A DNA stretch of 64,000 nt from Deltaproteobacteria bacterium (lineage in GTDB: Bacteria > Desulfobacterota > Syntrophia > Syntrophales > UBA5619). Both the position numbers and the translations under genes were made by a program. Where the stretch lies: NCBI GenBank assembly GCA_021372695.1, contig JAJFTY010000054.1, positions 62,001-126,000 on the forward strand, given 5' to 3'. Every line of letters begins with the position of its first letter. Positions within the stretch are counted from its first letter, which is position 1. Below the pieces are notes generated by a model, which was not told the DNA's origin, ran no database searches, and saw only the letters and a program-made list of their open reading frames with translations. Shown here one piece after another: positions 35,697-44,804 of this stretch.

Positions 35697-36776
35697 TCAG
35701 GTCTTGACCCGGGGAATGAGAATGAGGGAAGCGGTGCAGAAGAGGATGTTGGCGAACCATGCGCCGACCAGCGGGGGAAGGGTGCCGGACCGCCCCAGGG
35801 ACATGCCGAAGGCGTATACGAGCCAGTAGGAAAAACCGATGACCAGGCCGGCCCCGATCCCCTGGGCCACGCCCCCGCTCCGTTCAGACCGGAGTGAAAA
35901 GGCGATGCCGATCACGGCCAGGATGATGCTGACCAGGGGGAAGGCGATCTTGCCGTGGAGATCGACGACGTATCGGGCCGCATCGTAGCCTTCCGACTGG
36001 AGTTTCTGGATATATCGTTTCAGCTCGACATAGCCCATCACTTCCACATCTTTCTGGACGACCTGAAAATCGGCGGGCTTTTCCGGAAGGTCGACCACCT
36101 GCTGTTTGGCCCGGGTGATCTCCGGGAATCCGCGGTCCGAAAAACGGGTGATGAGGAGATTGCGGAAGAGCCAGTGCCCATCTTTCCACTCCCCCTTTTC
36201 CGCATCCATGCGCATCAGCAGATTCATCTGGCGATCCAGGTAGTGGATCGTGATTCCCTGGAGTGTTCCGGTCTTCGCATCGAACAGCTTGAAGTTGTAA
36301 ATGCCCAGCTTTCCCCGGTACCAGATCTGATCCTGTTTGAAAGTTCCCATGGATGGCTGTTTCTGAACGTCGACCAGACGGATGTATTCGGCTCGTTCGT
36401 TCGTATGGGGCGTCACCCATTCGTTCAGCGTAAAAACCAGCAGGGAGGTGAGCGCGGCGATGGCCAGCATCGGGACGGCAATCCGGTACAGGCTGATGCC
36501 GTTGGCTTTCATGGCCGTGATTTCGCTGTGGCGGGAGAGGGTGCCGCAGGTGATCAGAGAAGCGAGAAGCACGGCTGCGGGCAGAATCTGGGAAACGACC
36601 ATCGGAATCCGGAAGAGAAAATAGGAGCCCATCTGCAGCAATGTTGCATGATTGCTGAGAAACATCCGGATCTTTTCGAAGAAATCGATGATCAGGAAGA
36701 GGGAGAGGAAGGAGAGCGTGATGAACAGCATGTTCCTCAGATATTCCCGGATCAGGTAGCGGTCCACGATCTTCAT
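35697..36776 (-). CDS. lptG: LPS export permease LptG
   Basis: 359 residues, matching E. coli LptG (360). It has the YjgP/YjgQ fold: three N-terminal helices (KIVDRYLIREYLRNMLFITL, then about 55-78 and 98-120), a periplasmic beta-jellyroll of about 150 residues, and three C-terminal helices beginning LHGKIAFPLVSIILAVIGIAFSL. With LptF and the LptB ATPase (not in this window) it lifts LPS from the inner membrane to the Lpt bridge. Its start lies two bases after the lptF stop on the same strand. Confidence 0.88.
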   Translation of the reverse strand: MKIVDRYLIREYLRNMLFITLSFLSLFLIIDFFEKIRMFLSNHATLLQMGSYFLFRIPMVVSQILPAAVLLASLITCGTLSRHSEITAMKANGISLYRIAVPMLAIAALTSLLVFTLNEWVTPHTNERAEYIRLVDVQKQPSMGTFKQDQIWYRGKLGIYNFKLFDAKTGTLQGITIHYLDRQMNLLMRMDAEKGEWKDGHWLFRNLLITRFSDRGFPEITRAKQQVVDLPEKPADFQVVQKDVEVMGYVELKRYIQKLQSEGYDAARYVVDLHGKIAFPLVSIILAVIGIAFSLRSERSGGVAQGIGAGLVIGFSYWLVYAFGMSLGRSGTLPPLVGAWFANILFCTASLILIPRVKT

Positions 36777-36778
36777 GC

Positions 36779-37981
36779 CTATCCTTTCCCCTTTAGCGGA
36801 GCGCCTTCTGTCGTGGAGCCCTCGCACAGGGATCGGGTGGAGGTACGTCGAAACCGCTGTCCGAGGGGCGCCTCCCGGGCGGCCAGGACAAAGAGGGTGA
36901 GGCCGGCGGCTGCGAAAATCCAGTTGGGCGTCCAGGTCCCGATGATCGGGGAGAGTCTTCCGGTTTCGACCAGTGCTTCTCCACTCAAACGAAACAGGTA
37001 GTAGACGACGACCAGAAGCAGCCCGATCGTGAAACCGCGCGAGCGGACGGAACGATGGGCACGGATTCCCAGAGGCATGCCGATGAGAGCAAAGACGAGG
37101 CAGGAGACGGGAACGGTCAGCTTCTTGTTCAGTTCGATCGCCAGCTCGCGCAGGGCCTCTTGACCGACGCTGCGGTTTCTGATGACGGCCGCCAATTCGG
37201 ACAGACTCATCTCCGTGCTGGACTTCGATTTGACATCGCCCCCCTTGTCTCCGGCGAGAGGCGTAGCGAGATCCAGCCGGACATCGTAGAAGCGGAAATC
37301 CATCTTCCGGTAGCGGTTCAGGCTGGAATCGACCATATGGGTACTGCCGTCTTCCAGCCTGAGCGTGATCGCCATTGTGTCGGGGTTCGATAGGAGATAG
37401 GCCCGGCGGGCAATGATCGTACTCGGCTCCCGGCCGATCCTGCTGTCCGAGATGAGGACCCCCTCGAGATAATCACCGTTCACCGGGATCCTCTCCGCAT
37501 AGAGAAGAATCCCCTGGAAATCGTCGATGAAGATCTTTTCACGAATCCCGATACTGGCTTTCTGGCGGGCCATTTCGAAGAGGAGGGCCTTCGAAGCGAG
37601 GTTTCCGTAAGGAACGAGGAATACCATCGTCACCAGGGTCATCAGAAAGGCGATCAGCGCCGCACAGGCGACCGGCAGCGACAACCGATAGAGACTGATG
37701 CCGGACATCTTCAGGACGGTCCATTCATTGTCGCCCGAAAGCCTTCCCAGTCCGATCAGGATTGCGATCAGCAGTGATATGGGAATGGTGAACATCAGGA
37801 AGGAGGGCATCAGAAAAAGCATCAGCCGGGCGATCTCCGTGAAGCCGATTCCCTTGTTGATCATCAGATCCATGACCTGCAGGATCTTCCCCATGAGGAG
37901 CACGAAGGTCAGCACAAAGAGGATCATGCAGAACGGAACGGCGATCTCCTTCAGGATGTATCGGTCGATCAGGCGGCGCAT
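36779..37981 (-). CDS. lptF: LPS export permease LptF
   Basis: 400 residues. Same fold as LptG: helices around 12-40, 55-80 and 100-125, a periplasmic jellyroll, then helices starting LNKKLTVPVSCLVFALIGMPLGIRA, the conserved LptF/G coupling-helix region. It carries about 35 extra C-terminal residues, basic and Gly-rich, compared with E. coli LptF. Adjacent lptF-lptG order is the usual one. The pair shows that the organism builds an LPS outer membrane, consistent with the lipid A-modifying arn operon nearby. Confidence 0.88.
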   Translation of the reverse strand: MRRLIDRYILKEIAVPFCMILFVLTFVLLMGKILQVMDLMINKGIGFTEIARLMLFLMPSFLMFTIPISLLIAILIGLGRLSGDNEWTVLKMSGISLYRLSLPVACAALIAFLMTLVTMVFLVPYGNLASKALLFEMARQKASIGIREKIFIDDFQGILLYAERIPVNGDYLEGVLISDSRIGREPSTIIARRAYLLSNPDTMAITLRLEDGSTHMVDSSLNRYRKMDFRFYDVRLDLATPLAGDKGGDVKSKSSTEMSLSELAAVIRNRSVGQEALRELAIELNKKLTVPVSCLVFALIGMPLGIRAHRSVRSRGFTIGLLLVVVYYLFRLSGEALVETGRLSPIIGTWTPNWIFAAAGLTLFVLAAREAPLGQRFRRTSTRSLCEGSTTEGAPLKGKG

Positions 37982-38005
37982 CTTCCCTATCCGTCTTCCC
38001 CGCTC

Positions 38006-38722
38006 CTACATCATCAATTGCAGGGGCTCGATAAAGACCGGATCCTCCTTTTCCATGATTTCGAGGATGTACCCGTACATTCTTTTCTTCATCTCTCCGA
38101 AGATGGGCCGCTTTTTGGTGAAGGTTTTCGCGAAGGCCATGGCCTCCGTCATCAGGGCTGCTTCGTTTTCGCAGGCCTTCACGATCACATGGCCGGCTTC
38201 GAGTTCGGCGGCGCCGGCTCTCTTCCCGCTCAACACCAGTTCCTGGAACTTGTAGCCGGGCATGGCCTTGCGGACGATGGCCATCATGCCGGGGAGGAAG
38301 GGGATGCTGATGTCGATTTCCGGGAAGCAGAAGAACCCCCTGTCGGCCTTCATGAAGCGGAAGTCACAGGCGCAGGCCATGATCGTCCCGTCGCCGAAGG
38401 CGTGTCCGTTGATGGCGGCGATGATCGGCATCGGGTAGAGGAGGATCCGCCTGAAGATCCGGTTCAGGCCATACATGAACTCCCGGATCGCCGGCAGATC
38501 GTTCCTGGCCATGGCGTCCATCATCCATGCCAGATCGATCCCCTGCGACCAGTTTTTCGGATCGCTGGAGGTGACCACGACCGAAGAAATCCCGGCATCC
38601 GCTTCGATTTCATCGAATGCCGTCAATATGGCGCGGATAAAATCGGGATTGTGTCTGTTCTCGCCGTTATTCATCGTGATGACGCCGACCGTTTCCACCT
38701 TTTTCCACTCGACGATGGACAT
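38006..38722 (-). CDS. Crotonase-family protein (enoyl-CoA isomerase-like)
   Basis: 238 residues. The acyl-CoA fold is clear: oxyanion-hole segments NWSQGIDLAWM and AINGHAFGDGTIMACACDFRFM, then FCFPEIDISIPFLPGM. The first catalytic glutamate of enoyl-CoA hydratases (GGGxE) is replaced (GDGTI), while the second (PEI) is kept. That is the pattern of delta3,delta2-enoyl-CoA isomerases rather than hydratases, so a role in unsaturated fatty-acid breakdown is suggested. AAGGAGG lies before the ATG. It is a single gene convergent with nothing close, downstream of the Lpt pair on the same strand. Confidence 0.8.
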   Translation of the reverse strand: MSIVEWKKVETVGVITMNNGENRHNPDFIRAILTAFDEIEADAGISSVVVTSSDPKNWSQGIDLAWMMDAMARNDLPAIREFMYGLNRIFRRILLYPMPIIAAINGHAFGDGTIMACACDFRFMKADRGFFCFPEIDISIPFLPGMMAIVRKAMPGYKFQELVLSGKRAGAAELEAGHVIVKACENEAALMTEAMAFAKTFTKKRPIFGEMKKRMYGYILEIMEKEDPVFIEPLQLMM

Positions 38723-38894
38723 TGCAGAGACCTCCTTGGCATGGGATGAAGTGAGAAGGGCACGATCTTGACGTTGTCAGATTGCACAGATCGCTTTTCC
38801 TGTCAAGGAGGTTGCATTCCCATTCCGCACGATGAATCGGACGGCGCCGCTTCCCCGGTCGGTGAGCCCGGCCGGACGGCCGGAGATTAAACGT

Positions 38895-38924
38895 TTGACA
38901 ATCCCGGCGGAACTGTGGAATAAA
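38895..38924 (+). promoter_or_regulatory. Promoter of the arn operon
   Basis: A perfect TTGACA at 38895-38900, an 18-base spacer and AATAAA at 38919-38924, about 45 bases before the arnT start. No PhoP- or PmrA-type box was recognised. Confidence 0.5.
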
Positions 38925-38969
38925 CACGCGCTAAAACTGTCGGATGATTGAGGTCTCGGGGCAACCGTG

Positions 38970-40637
38970 ATGCAGGAAAGATCCATCAAAATCGTCGTTC
39001 TTTTTCTTCTTCCTCTGCTGCTCTATGTGGTTCCGCTTCCCTTCACTCCGCTCATGGAGCCGGACGAAGGGCGCTACAGCGAGATTCCCCGTGAGATGAA
39101 CATGACCGGCGACTACGTCACGCCAAGGCTCAAGGAGGCGGTCTATTTTGAAAAGCCGCCCCTGGCCTACTGGGTGACGGCGGTCTTCTTCCGGCTTTTC
39201 GGAGAGAACGAGTTTTCCTCCCGGCTTTTTACAGCCCTCTGCGCCTGGGGGTGCATCCTGCTGGTCTATCGCATGGGGTTCTTCTTCCATGATGCGAGGA
39301 CCGGCCTCTATTCGGCGGCCGTGCTGACGACCTTCCTGTTCCATGTGGCCATCGGCCGGATCAACATCCTCGACATGCCGGTGACCTTTCTCGTCTGTAT
39401 GGCGATCTGGTCCGGTTTCCGCTATTTCGCTGCTCCGGAAAAGAAGAAGAGATGGATTTACCTTCTCTACCTGTTCAGCGCGCTCGCATTTCTGGCGAAG
39501 GGGCTGATCGGGATCGCCTTCCCATTCGGCGTCATGGTGATCTGGCTGCTCGTTTCCGGTCGCTGGCGGGAGATCCTGAGGCTTTTTTCACCCGTCGGGA
39601 TTCTGCTCTTTTCATTGGTTTCGCTCCCTTGGCTCATCCTCGTCCAGCAGGCAAACCCCGATTTCTTCCGGTTCTTCTTCATTCAGGAGCACCTGCTGCG
39701 CTATGCCACCCGGATGCACGACCGCTATCAGCCCTTTTACTTCTATGTTCCCATCCTCCTGGCTGGGACGCTTCCTTGGTGCGCCTTTCTGCCGGAGGCC
39801 ATCCGCGGGGTCGCGAGGAAGGAGCCCTGGTTCGGCGGCGATGAAAAGCGATTTCTTTGGACCTGGTTCGGCCTGATACTCCTCTTTTTCTCGATCTCTT
39901 CCTCCAAACTGATCCCCTACATTGCGCCGGTCTTCCTTCCCGTCGCTCTCCTCTTCGGCCATCTTTTCCGCCGGTACGAAGAGCGGCTTAAGACGGGAGA
40001 GATGGGGAATTTCGTTCCACTCCGATACCGATGGCCGGGGATCTTCCAGGCCGCACTTTTCATGGCCGTTCCGTTCGTTCCCCTTTTTCTCCGGGAGAGG
40101 GCGGTGGCCTGGGAAAACTGGTGGCCTGGCATCATCGCGCCGTTTCTGATTCAAGGCGTGATGATCTTCCTCCCGGATCGGATCCGTGTGAAGAGCGGCC
40201 GGGGATGGTTCGCCGCGGTCTATCTTCTCTTCGCGATATTTATCCTTTCGCTCACGGTCCCCGTTGCACAATACCTTGCCCCTTACAAGTCGGCGTATCC
40301 GCTGTCGCAGGCGATCCGGCAGCAAGTCCCCGCTGACGCCATGCTGTACCAGTACGGCATGTCGCTCTATGGCATCGACTTCTACACCCACCGAAGGACG
40401 CCGATCGTCGATGACATCGGAGAGGTCAGGTACGGCAGCGAGCAGCTTCATGCGGCGGAGCGGGAACGGTTCTTTTTGACCTCCGACGCTTTTTTCCGCC
40501 TGGTCCATGCGACGAACGGGATCTACTGTGCGACGGAGAACGATGAAAAGCTGGAGAGATTGAAAAAAGAGATGCCGGGCCTCCGGGTATTGTGGCATAA
40601 TGATGCGTATTCGCTGATACAATTGACCAGGTCCTGA
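38970..40637 (+). CDS. arnT: Lipid A 4-amino-4-deoxy-L-arabinose transferase (ArnT-like)
   Basis: 555 residues from ATG at 38970 (a GTG lies directly before). It is a GT-C enzyme of the GT83 family with about 12 helices. The catalytic loop after helix 1 reads FTPLMEPDEGRYSEIPREM, and YVTPRLKEAVYFEKPPLAYWV follows; both are hallmark ArnT residues. The C-terminal periplasmic domain starts after residue 440. It moves L-Ara4N from undecaprenyl phosphate to lipid A phosphates on the periplasmic side, giving resistance to cationic peptides. It is first in the operon, unlike enterobacteria where it is fourth. Confidence 0.85.
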   Translation: MQERSIKIVVLFLLPLLLYVVPLPFTPLMEPDEGRYSEIPREMNMTGDYVTPRLKEAVYFEKPPLAYWVTAVFFRLFGENEFSSRLFTALCAWGCILLVYRMGFFFHDARTGLYSAAVLTTFLFHVAIGRINILDMPVTFLVCMAIWSGFRYFAAPEKKKRWIYLLYLFSALAFLAKGLIGIAFPFGVMVIWLLVSGRWREILRLFSPVGILLFSLVSLPWLILVQQANPDFFRFFFIQEHLLRYATRMHDRYQPFYFYVPILLAGTLPWCAFLPEAIRGVARKEPWFGGDEKRFLWTWFGLILLFFSISSSKLIPYIAPVFLPVALLFGHLFRRYEERLKTGEMGNFVPLRYRWPGIFQAALFMAVPFVPLFLRERAVAWENWWPGIIAPFLIQGVMIFLPDRIRVKSGRGWFAAVYLLFAIFILSLTVPVAQYLAPYKSAYPLSQAIRQQVPADAMLYQYGMSLYGIDFYTHRRTPIVDDIGEVRYGSEQLHAAERERFFLTSDAFFRLVHATNGIYCATENDEKLERLKKEMPGLRVLWHNDAYSLIQLTRS

Positions 40638-40651
40638 GGAAAGGGGTCTTG

Positions 40652-41812
40652 ATGAAGATCAGAGAAGATTTTTTGCCGCTCAATCGGCCGTCGATCGGCG
40701 AGACGGAGATCGCAGGCGTAACCGCCTGCCTGCGATCGCGCTGGATTACGACAGGCCCCCTCTGCAAACGATTCGAGGAGAGCTTTCAGGAGATGACCGG
40801 GGCGCGTCACGCCGTTTCCCTCTCGTCGGCGACGGCGGGGATGCATCTGGTGCTTGCCGCGCTCGACATCGGTTCGGGGGATGAGGTGATCACGCCCTCG
40901 CTCACCTTTGCCTCGACGGTCAATATGATAGCCCTTTGCGGCGCCCGGCCGGTCTTTGCGGATGTTCACTATGACACCCTCAACGTCGATGCTGGCGATG
41001 TTGAAGCCAGGATCACTCCCAGGACGAAGGCGATCATCCCCGTCCACTTTGCCGGCGCCCCGGCGGAGATGGACCTGATCCTGGCGATCGCCGACCGTCA
41101 TCGTCTGACCGTGATCGAGGATGCCGCCCATGCCGTCGGGACTCGCCAGCGGGGCATCCATGCCGGCGGATTCGGACGGATCGCCATCTTCTCGTTCCAT
41201 CCCCTCAAGAACATTACGACCGGCGAGGGGGGGCTCGTCACCCACAGCGACGATGAACTCGAAAGGAGGCTTCGCCTTCTAAGGTTTCACGGCATCGAGC
41301 GGGATGCCTGGAAGCGGTACGGCAAGGGCGGCAATCCGGAGTATGACATCGAGACGCCGGGGTGGAAGTACAACCTGACGGATATCCAGGCCGCTCTGGG
41401 GATCGCCCAGCTTTCCCGCCTCGATGAATTCAACCGCCGCCGGGCGGAACTTGTCAGGCGGTACCGCGACGGCCTCGAAGGGGTCCCGGGCCTAGAGCTT
41501 CCGGGCGATCCGCCCTATCCCCACGAACATGCCCACCACCTCTTTGTGGTGAAGATCGCGGGCATGGAACGGGAGAGATTCATGCAGCGCCTCTCCGATT
41601 ACAACATCGGCTATGGGCTCCATTTCCCGGCGTGCCACCTGCTGGCCTACGTGAGGAACCGTTTCGGGACGGTGAGTCTGCCGGAGACAGAGCGCGCTGC
41701 CGCGAGGATCCTGTCGCTTCCTCTCTTTCCGGATATGACCGACGGGGATGTCGACTACGTCTGCGAAGCGGTCGGGGAAATCCTCCGCGGCGTTCGGGGA
41801 GGTGGGAACTGA
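40652..41812 (+). CDS. arnB: UDP-4-amino-4-deoxy-L-arabinose aminotransferase
   Basis: 386 residues, DegT/DnrJ/EryC1/StrS family. FLPLNRPSIGETEIAGVTACLRSRWITTGP is close to the ArnB N-terminus. Cofactor residues include EDAAHAVGT and the PLP lysine in SFHPLKNITTGEGG (about 187). It converts UDP-4-keto-pentose plus glutamate to UDP-L-Ara4N. The start ATG follows GAGGAAAGGGG. It lies between arnT and arnC, and its last base is shared with the arnC start. Other members of the family act on other keto-sugars, but the full arn context makes ArnB the best call. Confidence 0.9.
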   Translation: MKIREDFLPLNRPSIGETEIAGVTACLRSRWITTGPLCKRFEESFQEMTGARHAVSLSSATAGMHLVLAALDIGSGDEVITPSLTFASTVNMIALCGARPVFADVHYDTLNVDAGDVEARITPRTKAIIPVHFAGAPAEMDLILAIADRHRLTVIEDAAHAVGTRQRGIHAGGFGRIAIFSFHPLKNITTGEGGLVTHSDDELERRLRLLRFHGIERDAWKRYGKGGNPEYDIETPGWKYNLTDIQAALGIAQLSRLDEFNRRRAELVRRYRDGLEGVPGLELPGDPPYPHEHAHHLFVVKIAGMERERFMQRLSDYNIGYGLHFPACHLLAYVRNRFGTVSLPETERAAARILSLPLFPDMTDGDVDYVCEAVGEILRGVRGGGN

Positions 41813-42795
41813 TGGCAACATTCGCTGCAGGCGGTCTCGGGAGGATGGTTTCGCTCGTGATCCCGGTCTTCAACGAAGAGAAGAATCTCTCGGCGCTGAT
41901 GGGCCGCATCCTGCCGGTCATGACCGCCCTGGGGAGACCCTGGGAGGTCATCCTGATCGACGACGGCAGCCGGGACGCTTCACTGGAGATGTTGAAGCAA
42001 TTCGCGGCAGATCCGAACGTCAGGGTCGTTGAACTCACCAGGAATTACGGACAGCACGCGGCCATCATGGCCGGTTTTTCCATCGTCCGCGGCGGCATCG
42101 TGGTCACGCTGGACGCGGATCTGCAGAATCCGCCCGAGGAGATTCCCCGGCTGATTGCCACGATGGAAGAGGGCGGCTACGACGTGGTCGGCACGATCCG
42201 CAAGGGAAGGAAGGATTCCCTCCTGCGAATCATTCCCTCCCGGATCATCAACATGGTGGCACGCAAGATCACCGGCGTCCGGATGACCGACTGGGGGTGC
42301 ATGCTCCGGGCCTACCGCCGCCCGGTGGTCAAGCGGATGATTGACTGCCACGAGCATTCCACCTTCATTCCGGCGCTGGCGACCCATTTCGGAAAACGGG
42401 TGACGGAGATCGAGGTCGCCCATGAGGAACGGTATGGGGGCAAATCCAACTATCCGCTGCGGAAACTGATCAACCTCCAGTTCGATCTGGTGGCATCCTT
42501 CTCCGAGCTCCCGATCAAGCTGATCATGTACGGCGGTGTCCTTCTGGCGACACTCGGCGTCTGCTTCGGCGCATTTCTCGTCATCGCCCGCCTGCTTTAC
42601 GGTGCCCTCTGGGCGGCACAGGGGGTGTTCACCCTCTTCGCGATCCTTTTCGTCTTTGTGGGGCTCCAGTTTTTCGCCCTGGGTCTGATCGGCGAGTACA
42701 TCGGCCGGATCTATCGCGAGGTCCGCAAGCGGCCCGAATACGTGATCGAGCGTATCTACGGGGATCATCCCGATTCCGCAGGAGGGGCGTCATGA
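41812..42795 (+). CDS. arnC: Undecaprenyl-phosphate 4-deoxy-4-formamido-L-arabinose transferase
   Basis: 327 residues. The GT2 domain has LVIPVFNEEKNLSALMGRI, VILIDDGSRDAS, LDADLQNPPEE and the ArnC-like NYGQHAAIMAGF. GVRMTDWGCMLRAYRR then shows the acceptor signature. Two C-terminal helices (about 238-262 and 275-297) and the EYIGRIYREVRKRPEYV tail complete it. It moves the formamido sugar from UDP to undecaprenyl phosphate. The start overlaps the arnB stop by one base (TGATG). Confidence 0.9.
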   Translation: MATFAAGGLGRMVSLVIPVFNEEKNLSALMGRILPVMTALGRPWEVILIDDGSRDASLEMLKQFAADPNVRVVELTRNYGQHAAIMAGFSIVRGGIVVTLDADLQNPPEEIPRLIATMEEGGYDVVGTIRKGRKDSLLRIIPSRIINMVARKITGVRMTDWGCMLRAYRRPVVKRMIDCHEHSTFIPALATHFGKRVTEIEVAHEERYGGKSNYPLRKLINLQFDLVASFSELPIKLIMYGGVLLATLGVCFGAFLVIARLLYGALWAAQGVFTLFAILFVFVGLQFFALGLIGEYIGRIYREVRKRPEYVIERIYGDHPDSAGGAS

Positions 42796-43727
42796 GGGTT
42801 ATCGCCTTGGCTTACCACAACATGGGTCTCGCGGGCCTGAATGCTCTTGAGCGCGCCGGGTACGAGATTGCCATGATCCTGTCCCATGAAGATGACCCTG
42901 GAGAGAACTGCTGGTTCGGCTCGGTGAGGGAATGGGGAGAGAAGCGGGCGATTCCCGTGGAATGTCCTTCCGATATCCGGACGCCGGAATGGCACGAGAG
43001 GATTGCGGCCCTCCGGCCCGATATGATCTTTTCCTTCTATTACCGCCAGATGATTCCGGAAGCGATCCTGCGGATTCCACCGCAGGGGGCGTACAACCTC
43101 CATGGATCGCTGCTCCCGGCCTATCGCGGCCGCTGTCCCGTGAACTGGGTTCTCATCCGGGGCGAGTCGCAGACCGGCGTCACCCTTCATCACATGGTCC
43201 GGAAGGCCGATGCGGGGGACATCGTCGGCCGAGAGGTTGTGCCCATCTCCATCGAGGATACGGCCTTCACCCTGTACGGCAAGCTCTGCGACGCGGCCGG
43301 GATCCTGCTCGACGAACTCCTGCCGCGGATGAAGTGCGGTCACGCGCCCCGCCTTCCCCAGGATATCTCCCAGGGCTCCTACTTCGGAGGCCGACGGGCT
43401 GAGGACGGCCGCATCGATTGGGGTTGGCCTGCCGAAAGGATCTACAACCTGATCCGGGCGGTTACGGAACCCTATCCCGGCGCCTTCTGCGGGTGGGAGA
43501 ACGGTGAGCGGTTGATGATCTGGTGGGGAACGCCGGAAGAGGAAGGGGAAGGGGAAGGGGAGGCCGCGAAACCGCCCGGGAGCGTCGATGTCGAGGGCGA
43601 CCGGGTTTTTGTCCGAACCGGACGGGGAAAGATTCGCCTCTGGGATGTGCAGACCGGATGCGAGAGAATGACCGGCCGCGAGCTGGTACGCTATTTCAGA
43701 AACAGGGAAGGAAAACGGTTATCATGA
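42792..43727 (+). CDS. arnA: UDP-L-Ara4N formyltransferase (stand-alone ArnA N-terminal domain)
   Basis: 311 residues, the Fmt-like half of ArnA as a separate gene. IALAYHNMGLAGLNALERAG is the ArnA start. The formyl-tetrahydrofolate site includes NLHGSLLPAYRGRCPVNWVLIRGE with the catalytic Asn-His pair, and the ligand Asp in MVRKADAGDIV. The C-terminal OB-like domain ends GRELVRYFRN. It formylates the amino group of UDP-L-Ara4N. A Glu/Gly-rich low-complexity insert lies at about residue 251-258. The start overlaps arnC as ATGA. Confidence 0.88.
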   Translation: MRVIALAYHNMGLAGLNALERAGYEIAMILSHEDDPGENCWFGSVREWGEKRAIPVECPSDIRTPEWHERIAALRPDMIFSFYYRQMIPEAILRIPPQGAYNLHGSLLPAYRGRCPVNWVLIRGESQTGVTLHHMVRKADAGDIVGREVVPISIEDTAFTLYGKLCDAAGILLDELLPRMKCGHAPRLPQDISQGSYFGGRRAEDGRIDWGWPAERIYNLIRAVTEPYPGAFCGWENGERLMIWWGTPEEEGEGEGEAAKPPGSVDVEGDRVFVRTGRGKIRLWDVQTGCERMTGRELVRYFRNREGKRLS

Positions 43728-44767
43728 AGATATTGATCCTGGGGGTGAATGGTTTTATCGGTCACCATCTGACGCAGAGAATCCTGTGCGAAACGGACTG
43801 GTCCGTTTTCGGGATGGACCTCTCCGATGATCGTCTGGGCAAAAGCCTGCAGAATCCGCAGTTTCATTTCATCGAAGGGGACATAGCGATCAACCGGGAG
43901 TGGATCGAATATCATGTCAAGAAGTGCGATGTGATTCTTCCGCTCGTGGCGATCGCGACGCCGAAACTCTACGTCGAAGATCCAATCAGCGTCTACAACC
44001 TCGATTTCGAGATGAATCTCAACGTGATCAAGCAGTGCGTCAAGTATCACAAACGGGTCGTCTTCCCCTCCACGTCGGAGGTATATGGGGCGTGCCCGGA
44101 TCCGGAATTCAAGGAGGACGAGAGCTATCTGGTCGTGGGGCCGATCCAGAAGGAGCGCTGGATCTACTCCTGCTGCAAGCAGCTCCTCGACCGGGTGATC
44201 TATGCCTACGGTACCCGGGGGCATCTGGAATTCACGCTTTTCAGGCCTTTCAACTGGGTCGGTCCCCGTCTGGATTCGCTCTATACCGCGAAGGAGGGGA
44301 GCTCCCGCGTGGTGACGCAGTTCATCGCCGAGCTGCTGATGAAGAGGCCGATCAGCTTGGTGGACGGCGGCAGCCAGAAGCGCTGCTTCACCTATGTGGA
44401 TGACGGCATCGCCGCGCTGATTCGCATCCTCGCGAATCGCAATGACGCCTGCAAGAACCAGATCATCAATATCGGCAACCCGGACAATGAGTGCTCCGTC
44501 CGGGAACTGGCCCATATGCTCAAGAGACTCTTCATGGAGCATCCGGACCATCGCCGGGATGACGCCTACTCCGAAATCATCGAGGTCCCGGCCGAGGCCT
44601 ACTATGGGAAGGGGTACCAGGACATCTACACCCGAAAACCGAGCATCGAAAAGGCCCGAACCCTCCTCGGCTGGTCTCCGGCCATCAATCTGGAGGACTC
44701 CCTGAGGATGACGCTGCACTCCTTCCTCGCGGAGAACGAGCCCGCCCTCCGCGAATCGGGCCTGTGA
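43724..44767 (+). CDS. arnA: UDP-glucuronate oxidative decarboxylase (stand-alone ArnA C-terminal domain)
   Basis: 347 residues, an extended SDR enzyme. It has the NAD motif ILGVNGFIGHHLTQRIL at 5-21, and the ArnA-type phrase DVILPLVAIATPKLYVEDP. The catalytic Ser-Tyr-Lys are PSTSEVYG and the YSCCKQLLDRV region, and FRPFNWVGPRLDSL is the decarboxylase-specific part. It oxidises and decarboxylates UDP-glucuronate to UDP-4-keto-pentose, the ArnB substrate. In E. coli this is the C-terminal half of the 660-residue ArnA; here it is a separate frame that overlaps the formyltransferase stop as ATGA. No ugd (UDP-glucose dehydrogenase) is in the window. Confidence 0.9.
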   Translation: MKILILGVNGFIGHHLTQRILCETDWSVFGMDLSDDRLGKSLQNPQFHFIEGDIAINREWIEYHVKKCDVILPLVAIATPKLYVEDPISVYNLDFEMNLNVIKQCVKYHKRVVFPSTSEVYGACPDPEFKEDESYLVVGPIQKERWIYSCCKQLLDRVIYAYGTRGHLEFTLFRPFNWVGPRLDSLYTAKEGSSRVVTQFIAELLMKRPISLVDGGSQKRCFTYVDDGIAALIRILANRNDACKNQIINIGNPDNECSVRELAHMLKRLFMEHPDHRRDDAYSEIIEVPAEAYYGKGYQDIYTRKPSIEKARTLLGWSPAINLEDSLRMTLHSFLAENEPALRESGL

Positions 44768-44804
44768 CCGGTTTGCGGCAGGCGACGGTCCGGAAGAGGG
44801 GGGA

